Assembly: GCA_947445855.1 (NCBI GenBank)
Contig: CANFEH010000003.1
Location: 1-48,193, forward strand
Direction: 5' to 3'
Source of the DNA: Zetaproteobacteria bacterium
GTDB taxonomy: Bacteria > Bdellovibrionota_B > Oligoflexia > Oligoflexales > Bog-1112
DNA: 48,193 nucleotides
The translations under genes and the position numbers were made by a program. Numbering within the stretch: position 1 is the stretch's first letter; every line of letters starts with the position of its first letter. The notes under the pieces are model-generated. The model was not told where the DNA came from. It worked only from the letters and a program-made list of their open reading frames with translations, and ran no database searches. This document shows, one piece after another, positions 39,111 through 48,193 of the stretch.

Positions 39111-39837
39111 AGAAATCTTTCCTATAAGTGTTGATCGAAATATCCAACTCGATTCGCCTGTTTGGTCTTTTAGCCTTGAAGGACTTGCAACAGAGTTTGA
39201 TGATCACATTAAACGATCTATCCCTGCTTATAAAGAAACTCAAGATCTTATAGTCGATTTAAGTGACTATTACACAAGACAAGGAGGGATTATCTTTGAC
39301 CTTGGCTGTTCGACAGGAGAGCTTATAAAAAGACTTGCAGAAAAAAACAGACATAATAATAAAAATTTTTGGATGGGACTTGATAAAGAAGAAGGCATGA
39401 TTCTTCATTCTAAAAATCACACAAGAGACCTTCCAAATTTAGAATTTATTCACTGTGATTTCCTTGAGTACTCTTTACAAAAAACCCCCTTTGTCCTCAT
39501 TTGTTATACTCTGCAATTTATGACACTTGCTTCAAGGCTTGTTCTTTTGAAAAAAGTTTTTGCCGCTTTAGAAGAAGGAGGGGCCTGTGTTATCTCTGAG
39601 AAAGTTCTTGAAGAAAACTCTTCTACACAAAATATGTTTAGCTCTCTCTATCACCAATACAAAAGTCGAATGAGATTTAATTCCAGTGAAATTTTAGCAA
39701 AAGCATCTAGCTTAACAGGAATTTTAACCCCACTCACAAGACAGCATAATTTTAAACTTTTTGAGAATGCAGGTTTTGAAAAAGTAACTCTTTTAGCAAA
39801 AAATCTTCACTTTGAAACCTACTTGCTCGAAAAGTGA
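39082..39837 (+). CDS. cmoA: CmoA-like carboxy-S-adenosyl-L-methionine synthase
   Basis: 'EFDDHIKRSIPAYKETQDLIVDLSDYY...GGIIFDLGCSTGELIKRLA' matches the CmoA N-terminal layout. Confidence 0.8.
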   Translation: MKKNEPKRSREIFPISVDRNIQLDSPVWSFSLEGLATEFDDHIKRSIPAYKETQDLIVDLSDYYTRQGGIIFDLGCSTGELIKRLAEKNRHNNKNFWMGLDKEEGMILHSKNHTRDLPNLEFIHCDFLEYSLQKTPFVLICYTLQFMTLASRLVLLKKVFAALEEGGACVISEKVLEENSSTQNMFSSLYHQYKSRMRFNSSEILAKASSLTGILTPLTRQHNFKLFENAGFEKVTLLAKNLHFETYLLEK

Positions 39838-39863
39838 GCTTTATTTTTTAGAGAAAAATTTTT

Positions 39864-40862
39864 CTATCTTAAGACATCATCGATTTCACTCATCACATGA
39901 GCTTTAGATGAAAGTGTGTGAAGTTGTTTCAAAAGAAGTTTGGCTTGAACTGTCACGTTGTTACGAACCTTTTCAATATAAGCTAGTTGAAGCCAATTAG
40001 GTGTTCCTGCTAAAATTTGAGCTACGTGATCTCTGTACTGAATAGATGTGTTTTCAATCACGTGCATAGCAACTTCTGAGAGACTTTGATTTCTTGAAGT
40101 AGCAAAGTAAAAAAGATTTTCAAAGTAGCGCTCTGTTGGAGAAATAGATCTTGTTGCCAAAAAATTTAGAAGTTCAAGACACAAGAAGATGTTAGAAGAT
40201 TCCAAATTCAACTGTCTTAACTCTTCTGTAGGAATACTTCCTAAATATTCTAAAAAATCTTTCTCTGCTTTCTTAGGATTCAATCTAATCATAGCTTGAG
40301 CAAACCCAATATCATTACGCAAAAAAAGGCCTTGTTTCACAATACTATAAGAAGATGTTAGCTGATTTTCAGCAAGAGCATCTGCCATAGAAGGAACTAG
40401 TTCTCGTTCTAAATCATCCACCATGATAGCTGCACTCAAATGTTTTTCTATATGAACAGCTAACTCTGCCGATGGAAATGCGGTAGCGATTCCCCAGGCC
40501 AACTCTCTTTGTTTGAGACTAAGTGAAGCCTTAAGCTTCTCAAAAAGCATAATGGCTTCTTTTGGCTCTACACGAAAGCTTTGAAGGAGTTCAAGAGTAT
40601 TAGATTTTTCATAAAAAGGTTGATTTTCGTCTGAAGATGAAAATTTTTCGAGAAGGAAATTTTTTCCCATTTCTTGCTCCCCTCTTATAACAATCAGACG
40701 AAGAGCATTCTTAATTTCAAATCCTCCCTTAGCAATAGCAATATTCAGAGCATCTTGTGTCTTTGTTTTATCTGTAATTCTCTGGGCACTATAATCTCGT
40801 TTCGTTGTGGCACAAGAACAAAGCAAACTAAAACACGCTAGAATTATGAAATTTTTCATCAC
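39864..40862 (-). CDS. lipoprotein, HEAT/ARM-like helical repeat candidate
   Basis: Lipobox 'ILACFSLLCSC|ATT'; rest alpha-helical. Confidence 0.6.
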   Translation of the reverse strand: MMKNFIILACFSLLCSCATTKRDYSAQRITDKTKTQDALNIAIAKGGFEIKNALRLIVIRGEQEMGKNFLLEKFSSSDENQPFYEKSNTLELLQSFRVEPKEAIMLFEKLKASLSLKQRELAWGIATAFPSAELAVHIEKHLSAAIMVDDLERELVPSMADALAENQLTSSYSIVKQGLFLRNDIGFAQAMIRLNPKKAEKDFLEYLGSIPTEELRQLNLESSNIFLCLELLNFLATRSISPTERYFENLFYFATSRNQSLSEVAMHVIENTSIQYRDHVAQILAGTPNWLQLAYIEKVRNNVTVQAKLLLKQLHTLSSKAHVMSEIDDVLR

Positions 40863-40890
40863 AAACCCTTCTCGTTAGCTATATATTTTT

Positions 40891-41319
40891 TCAAAATGAA
40901 AGAATTTGAACACGCAAACATAAGTCCGCTGATAATAACTCTTCCCAGTAATTAACATCTTTTATATCAGAGGCTAAGCTAATAATTATTGTATCACTAA
41001 TTTTTTGGTCTACACAAACTTTATACGAAAGACGAGTAACTTGGTACCGACTTACAAAAGAAATAAATCGATCTCCGCGTATTCTTTTTTTAGGAAAAAA
41101 GTAAATACGCCTAAAACCTTCCGTCTTAATGGAAAAAAGCTTTGCCACACGTAAACAATAAGAGCAAGGAGCACTTAAAAGAAAAAAACCATCTTTTTCT
41201 TTTAATAAAACATAAACTTTCAAAAGAGAGACTTCATCAAAACAACGAGCAATCGAATAAATTCCGTAAAAAAAAACGAACAAACTAAAAATATGAACAA
41301 AAAGACTTGTTAGAAACAA
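40891..41319 (-). CDS. hypothetical protein with N-terminal TM
   Basis: 142-aa ORF between two same-strand genes; no domain recognised. Confidence 0.5.
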   Translation of the reverse strand: MFLTSLFVHIFSLFVFFYGIYSIARCFDEVSLLKVYVLLKEKDGFFLLSAPCSYCLRVAKLFSIKTEGFRRIYFFPKKRIRGDRFISFVSRYQVTRLSYKVCVDQKISDTIIISLASDIKDVNYWEELLSADLCLRVQILSF

Positions 41320-41356
41320 AACAGCTACTTTCTGATAGAGGAATATCTAAAATAAA

Positions 41357-43012
41357 TCACAATGCTGAAACTCTTCTATGAATTAAAGAAAATCCAATCG
41401 GACTTAAAAAAAGAAGTAATAAAAAAATTTGAGACCATCTACTAAAGCTCGCAAAAAGAGGAAGGCCACCGCAATTCACATGATCTCTTTCTATACTTGC
41501 CTGTTTATACTGCCCACTTAACATAAATCCAACAGACTGAGACATATTTAAAGTAGGCGTAGAAGACTCGTAGCCTGTTCTTAGTAAAATACTTTCTAGC
41601 TCATCTCGTGTGAGCTCAGGATTTAAAGCAAGCAAAAACCCTGCAGCACCAGTTACAATAGGAGCTGCAAAAGAAGTCCCTTGCCCAAATTGATAGCCAT
41701 TTCGACCTGGAATAGAAGAAAGAAGAGCAAAATTTTCAAGATAACTGTCACTCATCCCAAAAGACATCTCTCCTCCGGGAGCAAACAGATTCACATGGTA
41801 ACCAAAATTAGAATAGCCTGTTAGATCCCCCTTTCTATTGAGAGCCCCAATAGATAGAACATCTCGACTAGCACCTGGGTAAAGAGGCTTCCTTGTAGCT
41901 TCATTACCAGCAGCTGCTACAATCAAAACATCATAAGCTTCTCTTAAATAACGCATAAGAAGTGTCGTTGTCTTTGAGCGTTGAAATTTTCCAAAAGAAG
42001 CATTAATCACTCTCACCCGATTTTCTAAATTCTGATTTGCATAAGCAATATACTTAAGAGCATTGATAATAGCAAAATCAGAGATTGCTCCTTCTCCTTT
42101 TACATCGTGCATAACCTTAAGGGTCATAATCTCACACATAGGACACAGACCAATCATACCGTACTCTTGAGATTCTCCTACAATCAAACCAGCTACCTGA
42201 GTTCCATGGGAACACTCACCTCCTGTTCTTCCTGAGCATTCACTGTGAGGGCCTGTTGTGCCAAAAGGAAAAATATCTGGAGTTCCTACAATCTTCTCAT
42301 TTTGATCTGCTGTTGTTGTGTTGCAACCATGAAGATCTTCTCCACACATAAACTGACCAACTTTTGGATTTCTCCAAAGACGACTCATAAGAGCTGGGTG
42401 ATGATAGTCAGTTCCACTATCAATCACAGCAATAAGAGGATGTCTCAGCTCATTTTTTAAATTCAAACGATGAAGGCTTTGTTTTATTTCGACACTTGCT
42501 TTGTCAAAAGCAATTTGTTTCTGCCACCAAAAAAAATCTTTCCTATTATAAAGATCTAAATTTTTTAATAAAATGCTCTCACCTGAATTTCTTCTAAAAA
42601 CAGCAGGGAAATTAAGTTGCTCACGTTCTACAAATAAAACAGCTTCTTTCTTCCTGAAATTTTGGATTTCTTTTTCAAGAGAAGCCTCTTCAGTAAAAGA
42701 AAGCTCAATCAGATCAATAGGCCCTTCTTTTAAGGAAAATTCTCCTTTTTTTTCTGGAAAATAAAAAACTCGTCCTATTTTTTTCACATGTGAGGATCCT
42801 AAATAGCTAAGATATTGTTTAAGGGAATCTGACACCGTCTGACGGGGCAGTTTTTGCACCCTTAAAGCAAGAAAGACTCTCTGACCTTCGACTTCAAGTT
42901 GCTTAGATGCAAGACGAGGGTTATGCTCCTTGTCTTCTGTCTCTAGCGTGCCAAGCCAAAGAAGACTGAAGAAAACAACAACAAGACTGGATAAAAAAAT
43001 AAATATCCGCAT
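41357..43012 (-). CDS. subtilisin-like (S8) serine protease with C-terminal TM anchor
   Basis: Catalytic 'IAVIDSGTDYHHP', 'SHGTQVAGLI', 'GTSFAAPIVTGAAGFLL'; inhibitor-like prodomain and C-terminal hydrophobic helix. Confidence 0.93.
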   Translation of the reverse strand: MRIFIFLSSLVVVFFSLLWLGTLETEDKEHNPRLASKQLEVEGQRVFLALRVQKLPRQTVSDSLKQYLSYLGSSHVKKIGRVFYFPEKKGEFSLKEGPIDLIELSFTEEASLEKEIQNFRKKEAVLFVEREQLNFPAVFRRNSGESILLKNLDLYNRKDFFWWQKQIAFDKASVEIKQSLHRLNLKNELRHPLIAVIDSGTDYHHPALMSRLWRNPKVGQFMCGEDLHGCNTTTADQNEKIVGTPDIFPFGTTGPHSECSGRTGGECSHGTQVAGLIVGESQEYGMIGLCPMCEIMTLKVMHDVKGEGAISDFAIINALKYIAYANQNLENRVRVINASFGKFQRSKTTTLLMRYLREAYDVLIVAAAGNEATRKPLYPGASRDVLSIGALNRKGDLTGYSNFGYHVNLFAPGGEMSFGMSDSYLENFALLSSIPGRNGYQFGQGTSFAAPIVTGAAGFLLALNPELTRDELESILLRTGYESSTPTLNMSQSVGFMLSGQYKQASIERDHVNCGGLPLFASFSRWSQIFLLLLFLSPIGFSLIHRRVSAL

Positions 43013-43168
43013 CAGAATTCCTTACAGCTTTCCAGTAAATCTTCTGATCGCTAGGCAGCGATGCTATGTTAAAATAAGCAGAGAAGAAAGAAAAATGCTA
43101 TACACTTTCGCACGAATAAAGAACCCTTTTTAGAAACCAACTTCTATAAGTATAAACTTAAGTAAATT

Positions 43169-43804
43169 ATGAGCCTTTTAAAAAAAACAATCGTTATTAC
43201 AGCACCTTCTGGAACAGGTAAAACGACTATCACAAAGAGACTTGTGACTGAACTCGAAGAACTCGAGTTTTCTGTGAGTTATACCACACGCCCTAAAAGA
43301 GAATCTGAAACAAATGGGGTAAACTACTGGTTTGTCACAAAGCCGGAGTTTGAAGTCCTCATCGATCAAAATAAAATGATTGAATGGGCTAACGTGTTTG
43401 GTTGTTACTATGGGACAGGGTACGCTGAACTAGACCGCGCAAGATCTCGCGGAAAGAGCCTTCTTCTTGAAATAGATGTCCAGGGCTGGAAAAATATCAA
43501 CGCCAAGATCCCAGGCCTTTGTTCTTTATTTATACTCCCGCCTAGTATGAAAGAGCTTTGGAACCGCCTGATGAGCCGGGGAACAGAAACAAAAGAAGTC
43601 ATGGAAAAGCGCTTTGCAACAGCCAAACAAGAGATCGAGCTTGGTCAGCACTTTGACCACTTTGTCATAAATGACAACCTTGAAAGAAGCTATCAACTTA
43701 TAAAAATTTTTCTGCTACGAAATGAACCTCTACCTCTTAGCAAAGAAGGGGGTCAAAAACACTGTCATAAACTTCTCAAGGAGTTTGAGACATTCAAGCC
43801 TTAA
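43169..43804 (+). CDS. gmk: guanylate kinase
   Basis: 'ITAPSGTGKTTITKRLV', 'VSYTTRPKRESETNGVNYWFV', 'YYGTGYAELDRARSRGKSLLLEIDVQGW'. Confidence 0.96.
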   Translation: MSLLKKTIVITAPSGTGKTTITKRLVTELEELEFSVSYTTRPKRESETNGVNYWFVTKPEFEVLIDQNKMIEWANVFGCYYGTGYAELDRARSRGKSLLLEIDVQGWKNINAKIPGLCSLFILPPSMKELWNRLMSRGTETKEVMEKRFATAKQEIELGQHFDHFVINDNLERSYQLIKIFLLRNEPLPLSKEGGQKHCHKLLKEFETFKP

Positions 43805-43842
43805 ATTGTTTGATCTGCCCTATCTTGTGGAATCATTGAATT

Positions 43843-46083
43843 ATGAGTGAAAAAAAACTGCCTTCTCTTCACGTGCAACTTTCAGAACAAGAAAAAGAAG
43901 CTTTAGCTGAAGAAGCTTTCCAAAAATTAAAAGAGAGTCTCTCTTATATTCATAAAGAAGAATTTTTTGAAAAACTTGAGAAAGCCTACCACTACGCTAA
44001 AGAAAAACACGCTCATCAGTCTAGACACTCCGGAGAGCCTTACATTTTACACCCTCTAGCAGTGGCTGAAATACTCGCAGAGTTTCGTGTAGACCCATCC
44101 TCTCTGATTGCTGCTGTTCTTCATGATGTTGTAGAAGACACAGACACACCTCTTACTGAAATAGAAGAAAAATTTGGAAAAGTTGTAGCTAGTCTTGTGG
44201 ACGGACTTACAAAAATTGGAAAAATTAAGTTTAGTTCAAAAGAAGAGCGCATGGCAGAAAATTTCAGGAAAATGATTCTAGCCATGGCAAAAGATTTCCG
44301 CGTTATTCTTGTCAAGTTAGCAGACCGTTTGCACAATATGCGAACCCTCAAACACCTCTCAGTTGAAAAAAGAAAAAGAATAGCACGAGAGACTCTTGAT
44401 ATCTATGCACCACTAGCCAACAGACTTGGTATTTATGGAATTAAAAGTGAGTTAGAAGACCTCTGCCTCAAACAACTTGAATACACTATTTATAAAGAAA
44501 TCGCTAAAAACCTGGCTGCCAAAAAAAAAGAACGAGAAGCCTACATTGAAGAAATAAAAGAAATTCTAGAAACAGAACTTCATAAGTACGGGTTTACTCA
44601 TGCAAAAATTTTTGGTCGCCCAAAACACATTTTTTCTATTTATAGAAAAATGCTTGGAAGACAACTCGCTTTTGAAGACTTGCACGATCTCTTTGGATTC
44701 AGAATTGTTTTAAGCAGCATAAAAGAATGCTACGAGGCCCTTGGTATTGTCCACTCCATGTGGAAACCAATGCCAGGTAGGTTTAAAGACTACATTGCAA
44801 TGCCAAAAGAGAACCTTTACCAGTCCCTTCATACGACTGTTGTCAGACAAAATGGAATGCCAGCAGAAATTCAAATCCGCACTTCTGAGATGCACAATGT
44901 TTGTGAATTTGGGATTGCAGCTCATTGGTCTTATAAAGAAAAAAATCGAAAGTTTAACGCAAGTGAGCTCGAAAAATTTTCTTGGCTCAAACAAATGATT
45001 GAGATGCAAAATGATTTAGAAGATACAAATGAATTTCTTGATGCTCTGAAAGTGGACCTGTTTGATGATGAAATTTTTGTATTCACACCAAAAGGAGATG
45101 TAAAACAACTCACAGCAAAAAGCACTGCTATAGACTTTGCTTTTGCAGTTCACAGTGATGTGGGATCAAAAACTGTTGGTGTAAAAGTCAATGGGCGCAT
45201 GGTTCCCCTTCGGTGGAAACTTAGTTCAGGTGATATTGTTGAAGTCCTCACATCAAAAACACAGAAACCATCAAAGGATTGGCTTAACTTTGCTGTGTCC
45301 TCAAAAGCACGAAACAAAATACGTTCCTTTCTGAGACAAGAACAAAGAGCAAGCAGCCGAAAAATAGGAAAAGATCTTCTGACCTACGAACTCTCAAAAA
45401 GACAAATGAGTCTTGATAAGATTATTTTAAATAAAAAAATTGATCTCTTGCTTACTGAATCAAAAGAAAATAATTATGACGATCTATTGCTCTCTATTGG
45501 CTACGGAAAAATAAATACAAGAGAACTCATTGGAAGAACCTTCTTTAAAAAAGAAGAGGATGAAAATGAAATTGAAATTTTACCACCTACTATTTCAGAG
45601 AAAAAAGACACCTCGAGTAAAAAGTCTTCTGGAGTTCTCGTCTCTGGTCTTGATAACATCCTTGTCAGTTTTGGGCAGTGTTGTGGGCCAATTCCAGGTG
45701 AAGATATTATTGGCTTCATAACAAGGGGACGAGGTGTGTCCATTCATAACAAAACTTGTGCAAAAGCTTTAGATCTTGATCCAAAAAGAAAAATCGATGT
45801 CGCATGGACAAACGAAGATGAAGACGAAGGGAATCATACTGTTTTACTTCAGGTCATAACAGGAGAAAGAAAAGGTGTTTTAGCCGATGTGACAGTAGCT
45901 ATTGCTAGCTGTGGAGTGAATATTAAAAAAGCACAAGTCCGTCTATCTCCTAATCATACAGGGATTCTTGACTTCGAACTCACACTTAACAATTTAGAAC
46001 AATTCAAAAAAGTTTTGAGAGTGATACAAGGGATTCCAGATATTATTTGCGTAGAAAGAAGGAATAAAGTTAAAAAAAGGTAG
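43843..46083 (+). CDS. RelA/SpoT family (p)ppGpp synthetase/hydrolase
   Basis: HD domain with 'VLHDVVEDTDTPL', synthetase 'LHDLFGFRIVL...YQSLHTTV', TGS 'IFVFTPKGDVKQL', C-terminal ACT. Confidence 0.96.
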   Translation: MSEKKLPSLHVQLSEQEKEALAEEAFQKLKESLSYIHKEEFFEKLEKAYHYAKEKHAHQSRHSGEPYILHPLAVAEILAEFRVDPSSLIAAVLHDVVEDTDTPLTEIEEKFGKVVASLVDGLTKIGKIKFSSKEERMAENFRKMILAMAKDFRVILVKLADRLHNMRTLKHLSVEKRKRIARETLDIYAPLANRLGIYGIKSELEDLCLKQLEYTIYKEIAKNLAAKKKEREAYIEEIKEILETELHKYGFTHAKIFGRPKHIFSIYRKMLGRQLAFEDLHDLFGFRIVLSSIKECYEALGIVHSMWKPMPGRFKDYIAMPKENLYQSLHTTVVRQNGMPAEIQIRTSEMHNVCEFGIAAHWSYKEKNRKFNASELEKFSWLKQMIEMQNDLEDTNEFLDALKVDLFDDEIFVFTPKGDVKQLTAKSTAIDFAFAVHSDVGSKTVGVKVNGRMVPLRWKLSSGDIVEVLTSKTQKPSKDWLNFAVSSKARNKIRSFLRQEQRASSRKIGKDLLTYELSKRQMSLDKIILNKKIDLLLTESKENNYDDLLLSIGYGKINTRELIGRTFFKKEEDENEIEILPPTISEKKDTSSKKSSGVLVSGLDNILVSFGQCCGPIPGEDIIGFITRGRGVSIHNKTCAKALDLDPKRKIDVAWTNEDEDEGNHTVLLQVITGERKGVLADVTVAIASCGVNIKKAQVRLSPNHTGILDFELTLNNLEQFKKVLRVIQGIPDIICVERRNKVKKR

Positions 46084-46121
46084 TCTTGCTTTTAGGTGCC
46101 TAGCCCGCATTTTTTTATCAT

Positions 46122-47417
46122 TTACTTTTTTGAAACTTCTTCATAACGCTTTTTAGCACGCATGACCCACTCTTGTGTCGTTTTTGTTCTGAACAGTGGA
46201 TTCTCCCAATTCTTACGGTAGAGTTCCATTTCTTTTTCTGTCACAAGTGGTTTTACAAATAACTTTTCTTTTTCTTGATTAGGGTGATCAATTAATCTTT
46301 TCCAAGCAGCTTGAATTTCACTATGAAGATCAACATGAACGGCCCCTAAAAGATCACCGATAATATTTTTTTTCTCGACTATACCGTCCAAATTTAAAAG
46401 CATCTCTGTTGCAAAATCTTTAAAAGGGTTGAAAAGTTTAAGAAGAATGGCACTTTGCTCATCATAAACTTCTGGGATAACAGCAATGCGACCAAGTGTG
46501 CTTTTTTTAGGACCTTTGTCATGACCTTGTGGATAGATCAAAAGATTTTGAGCTTCAGGGCTCAAAATAAAATCCACAAATCTTTCTGCTTCTTTTCTAG
46601 AGGGAGCTCCTCTTATGATCCCAATAGGATCACAGTTAAAGATAGTCGCGTTTTTTGGGAGCACAAACCCTAAATTCTTAGACCCAATAGAAGCTACTTG
46701 TGGAGTAGCATAAAAATTAATTGCTGCAGCCATACCTGCGTCACCTGTTAAGACAGCTTTGATAGGATCAGAACTTGAGTGTGTAAATTTCCTTGTATTG
46801 CCTGCCATTTTATTAAGAAGAGCCCACCCTTCTTCCCAACCAAGACTCTCTAACATAATTAAAAACATCATAAGAGAAGAGCTTGATTGCCTTGGATCAC
46901 TAAGAGAAACATATTCGTAGTATTCTTTTTTTCCTAAATCTTTCCATGTGTAGGGGATGGGCATTTTTAAAAGAGACAAAACTCTTTTGTTGTAAAAAAT
47001 ACCAAAAGAAGAAAGAGCTGTTGCGTACCAAACTTCTTTTTCACTGCGGAAACTCAAGTTAGAAAAAATTTTTGGTAAACTTTTATCTATTTTTTCAGGC
47101 AATTTATAGGATTCTAAAAGTCCTCTTTTTTCAAGATCATAAAAAGTAACTTCTCCACCACCCCAGAAAATATCTATCCCAGAAGTTTTAGAGTTTTGAC
47201 TAAACCGGTTCATGATGAACCTGAGATCGTTTTCTGTGCCTCCTTGGTCAATCCAGTCCACTTCGATCTCTTCACCATATTTTTCTTTATAATATTTTTG
47301 AAAAAGAGGAACAAACTCATTTTGAATAGATTTTCTATGGGGAGAAATAATACTTAGTTTTGCAAACGCAAAGAATTCACTAAAAAGAAAGAAACATATT
47401 AAAGCTCTTAGAAGCAT
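46122..47417 (-). CDS. ABC transporter extracellular solute-binding protein
   Basis: Signal peptide; 'LSIISPHRKSIQNEFVPLFQKYYKEKYGEEIEVDWIDQGGTENDLRFI', 'FYNKRVLSLLKMPIPYTWKDL'. Confidence 0.85.
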   Translation of the reverse strand: MLLRALICFFLFSEFFAFAKLSIISPHRKSIQNEFVPLFQKYYKEKYGEEIEVDWIDQGGTENDLRFIMNRFSQNSKTSGIDIFWGGGEVTFYDLEKRGLLESYKLPEKIDKSLPKIFSNLSFRSEKEVWYATALSSFGIFYNKRVLSLLKMPIPYTWKDLGKKEYYEYVSLSDPRQSSSSLMMFLIMLESLGWEEGWALLNKMAGNTRKFTHSSSDPIKAVLTGDAGMAAAINFYATPQVASIGSKNLGFVLPKNATIFNCDPIGIIRGAPSRKEAERFVDFILSPEAQNLLIYPQGHDKGPKKSTLGRIAVIPEVYDEQSAILLKLFNPFKDFATEMLLNLDGIVEKKNIIGDLLGAVHVDLHSEIQAAWKRLIDHPNQEKEKLFVKPLVTEKEMELYRKNWENPLFRTKTTQEWVMRAKKRYEEVSKK

Positions 47418-47566
47418 TTTTTTCTATTCTCTTTGTTTTATGACCAGTGAATGGTAGCAGTGTATAAGGCATCTGTTCATGAAAAAAAGAAAAAGGTCAA
47501 ACTCTATTAGAGAAGAAGGGGGAATCTAGTAAGCGTTTTTAATCAAAAAAAAGGTCGCAACTCTTT

Positions 47567-47790
47567 ATCATTCTGAGAGTATTCCGACTTTGTCATTCTG
47601 AGGGCGTTCTGACTTTGTCATTCTGAGCAGAGCGAAGAATCTCCCAAGGTTAAAATAAAGGAGATCTTTCGCGAAGGCGTTTTGTCATTCTGAAGGCGAA
47701 GCCGAAGAATCTCCCTTGTTTGCTCTGAAGGAGATCTTTCGCGAAGGCATTTTGTCATTCTGAGCAGAGCGAAGAATCTCCCAAGCTCAA
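47567..47790. repeat. cluster of REP-like repeats (tttgTCATTCTGAGcagagcgaagaatctccc)
   Basis: Five starts of (g/a)TCATTCTGA within about 190 bp, two complete units with GCGAAGAATCTCC facing GGAGATCTTTCGC inverted arms. Confidence 0.85.
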
Positions 47791-47829
47791 AATAACAACA
47801 CTGCTTCTTTAACTTTTAATTCGCATTAG

Positions 47830-48045
47830 CTATTCATAAATATCACTTGAGAATTCAAATGCTTCAAAAGTTTTTTGAGAAAAATCGCCTACGACAAAAT
47901 CATATATGCTGGTTGTAATTTCTTCAGCTTTGTTTAAGTCAATTTCAATAATTTCTTCAACATATAAACCGTGAAGTTGCGTGTGATAAAAATCATAACC
48001 AGTATAAACAGCTTCTCTAGGTGCCAGTCTATAGGGTAGTGCCAT
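47830..48045 (-). CDS. hypothetical 71-aa protein
   Basis: ORF between transposase remnant and repeats; no recognised domain. Confidence 0.35.
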   Translation of the reverse strand: MALPYRLAPREAVYTGYDFYHTQLHGLYVEEIIEIDLNKAEEITTSIYDFVVGDFSQKTFEAFEFSSDIYE

Positions 48046-48075
48046 GTTATACCAATTATGTAAAATAATTGAGGT

Positions 48076-48193
48076 TTATTTTAAGTTAGAATTTGCCCAG
48101 CTCCTTGAGCAAAGTTCTTGAATATTTCCGTCTTCATCACAGAATGTGTTCCAAGCGTAACAACAAGCATCCACGATATCTTCATAAGTTTTA
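48076..48193 (-). mobile_element. C-terminal end of an IS630-like (DDE_3) transposase, running off the window
   Basis: Manual translation ...KTYEDIVDACCYAWNTFCDEDGNIQELCSRSWANSNLK*; the 'AWN....I..I..R.W' tail is typical of IS630 transposases. Confidence 0.7.

Noticed and set aside
39838-39870. AGAAAAATTTTTCT inverted repeat as bidirectional terminator
   Set aside because: Pure A/T palindrome with no GC-rich stem; weak evidence.
47567-47790. CRISPR array
   Set aside because: Repeats are irregularly spaced, partly overlapping and with internal inverted arms; no regular spacers and no cas genes.

Overview
The window is a gene-dense, AT-rich (low-GC by eye) chromosomal segment from a Gram-negative-type bacterium: it has YidC with a periplasmic domain, a LolA-like protein, lipoproteins and sugar-nucleotide genes. 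Lineage cannot be fixed from the sequence alone; a proteobacterial or Bdellovibrionota-like source is only a guess. Most of the window is housekeeping: alr; rpmH-rnpA-yidD-yidC-jag-mnmE; folP; ftsH; tilS; lolA-like; tRNA-Val(GAC); infC; ald; a minus-strand glmU'(N-terminal only)-glmS-uvrD/pcrA-MBL-membrane protein run; a dksA-like gene; mutS; csaA; comF (split by a frameshift); etfB-etfA; ridA; rnpB (RNase P RNA); trmB; ybeY; corC-like; cmoA-like; a subtilase; gmk; relA/spoT; and an ABC-type solute-binding protein. The last about 600 bp hold REP-like repeats and the C-terminal end of an IS630-like transposase. I did not see an obvious large novel system (no CRISPR, defence island or biosynthetic cluster). 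The best second-look items are: comF broken exactly at a T9 run; a hairpin that looks like the ftsH terminator and also carries the folP Shine-Dalgarno; two mutually exclusive hairpins between rpmH and rnpA; a coupled trio of secreted protein, 29-aa membrane microprotein and RNHCP protein; a Cys-rich duplicated-domain secreted protein; an ImmA/IrrE-like regulator without a recognisable metal-binding motif; and a G11 tract plus tandem repeat upstream of a small lipoprotein.
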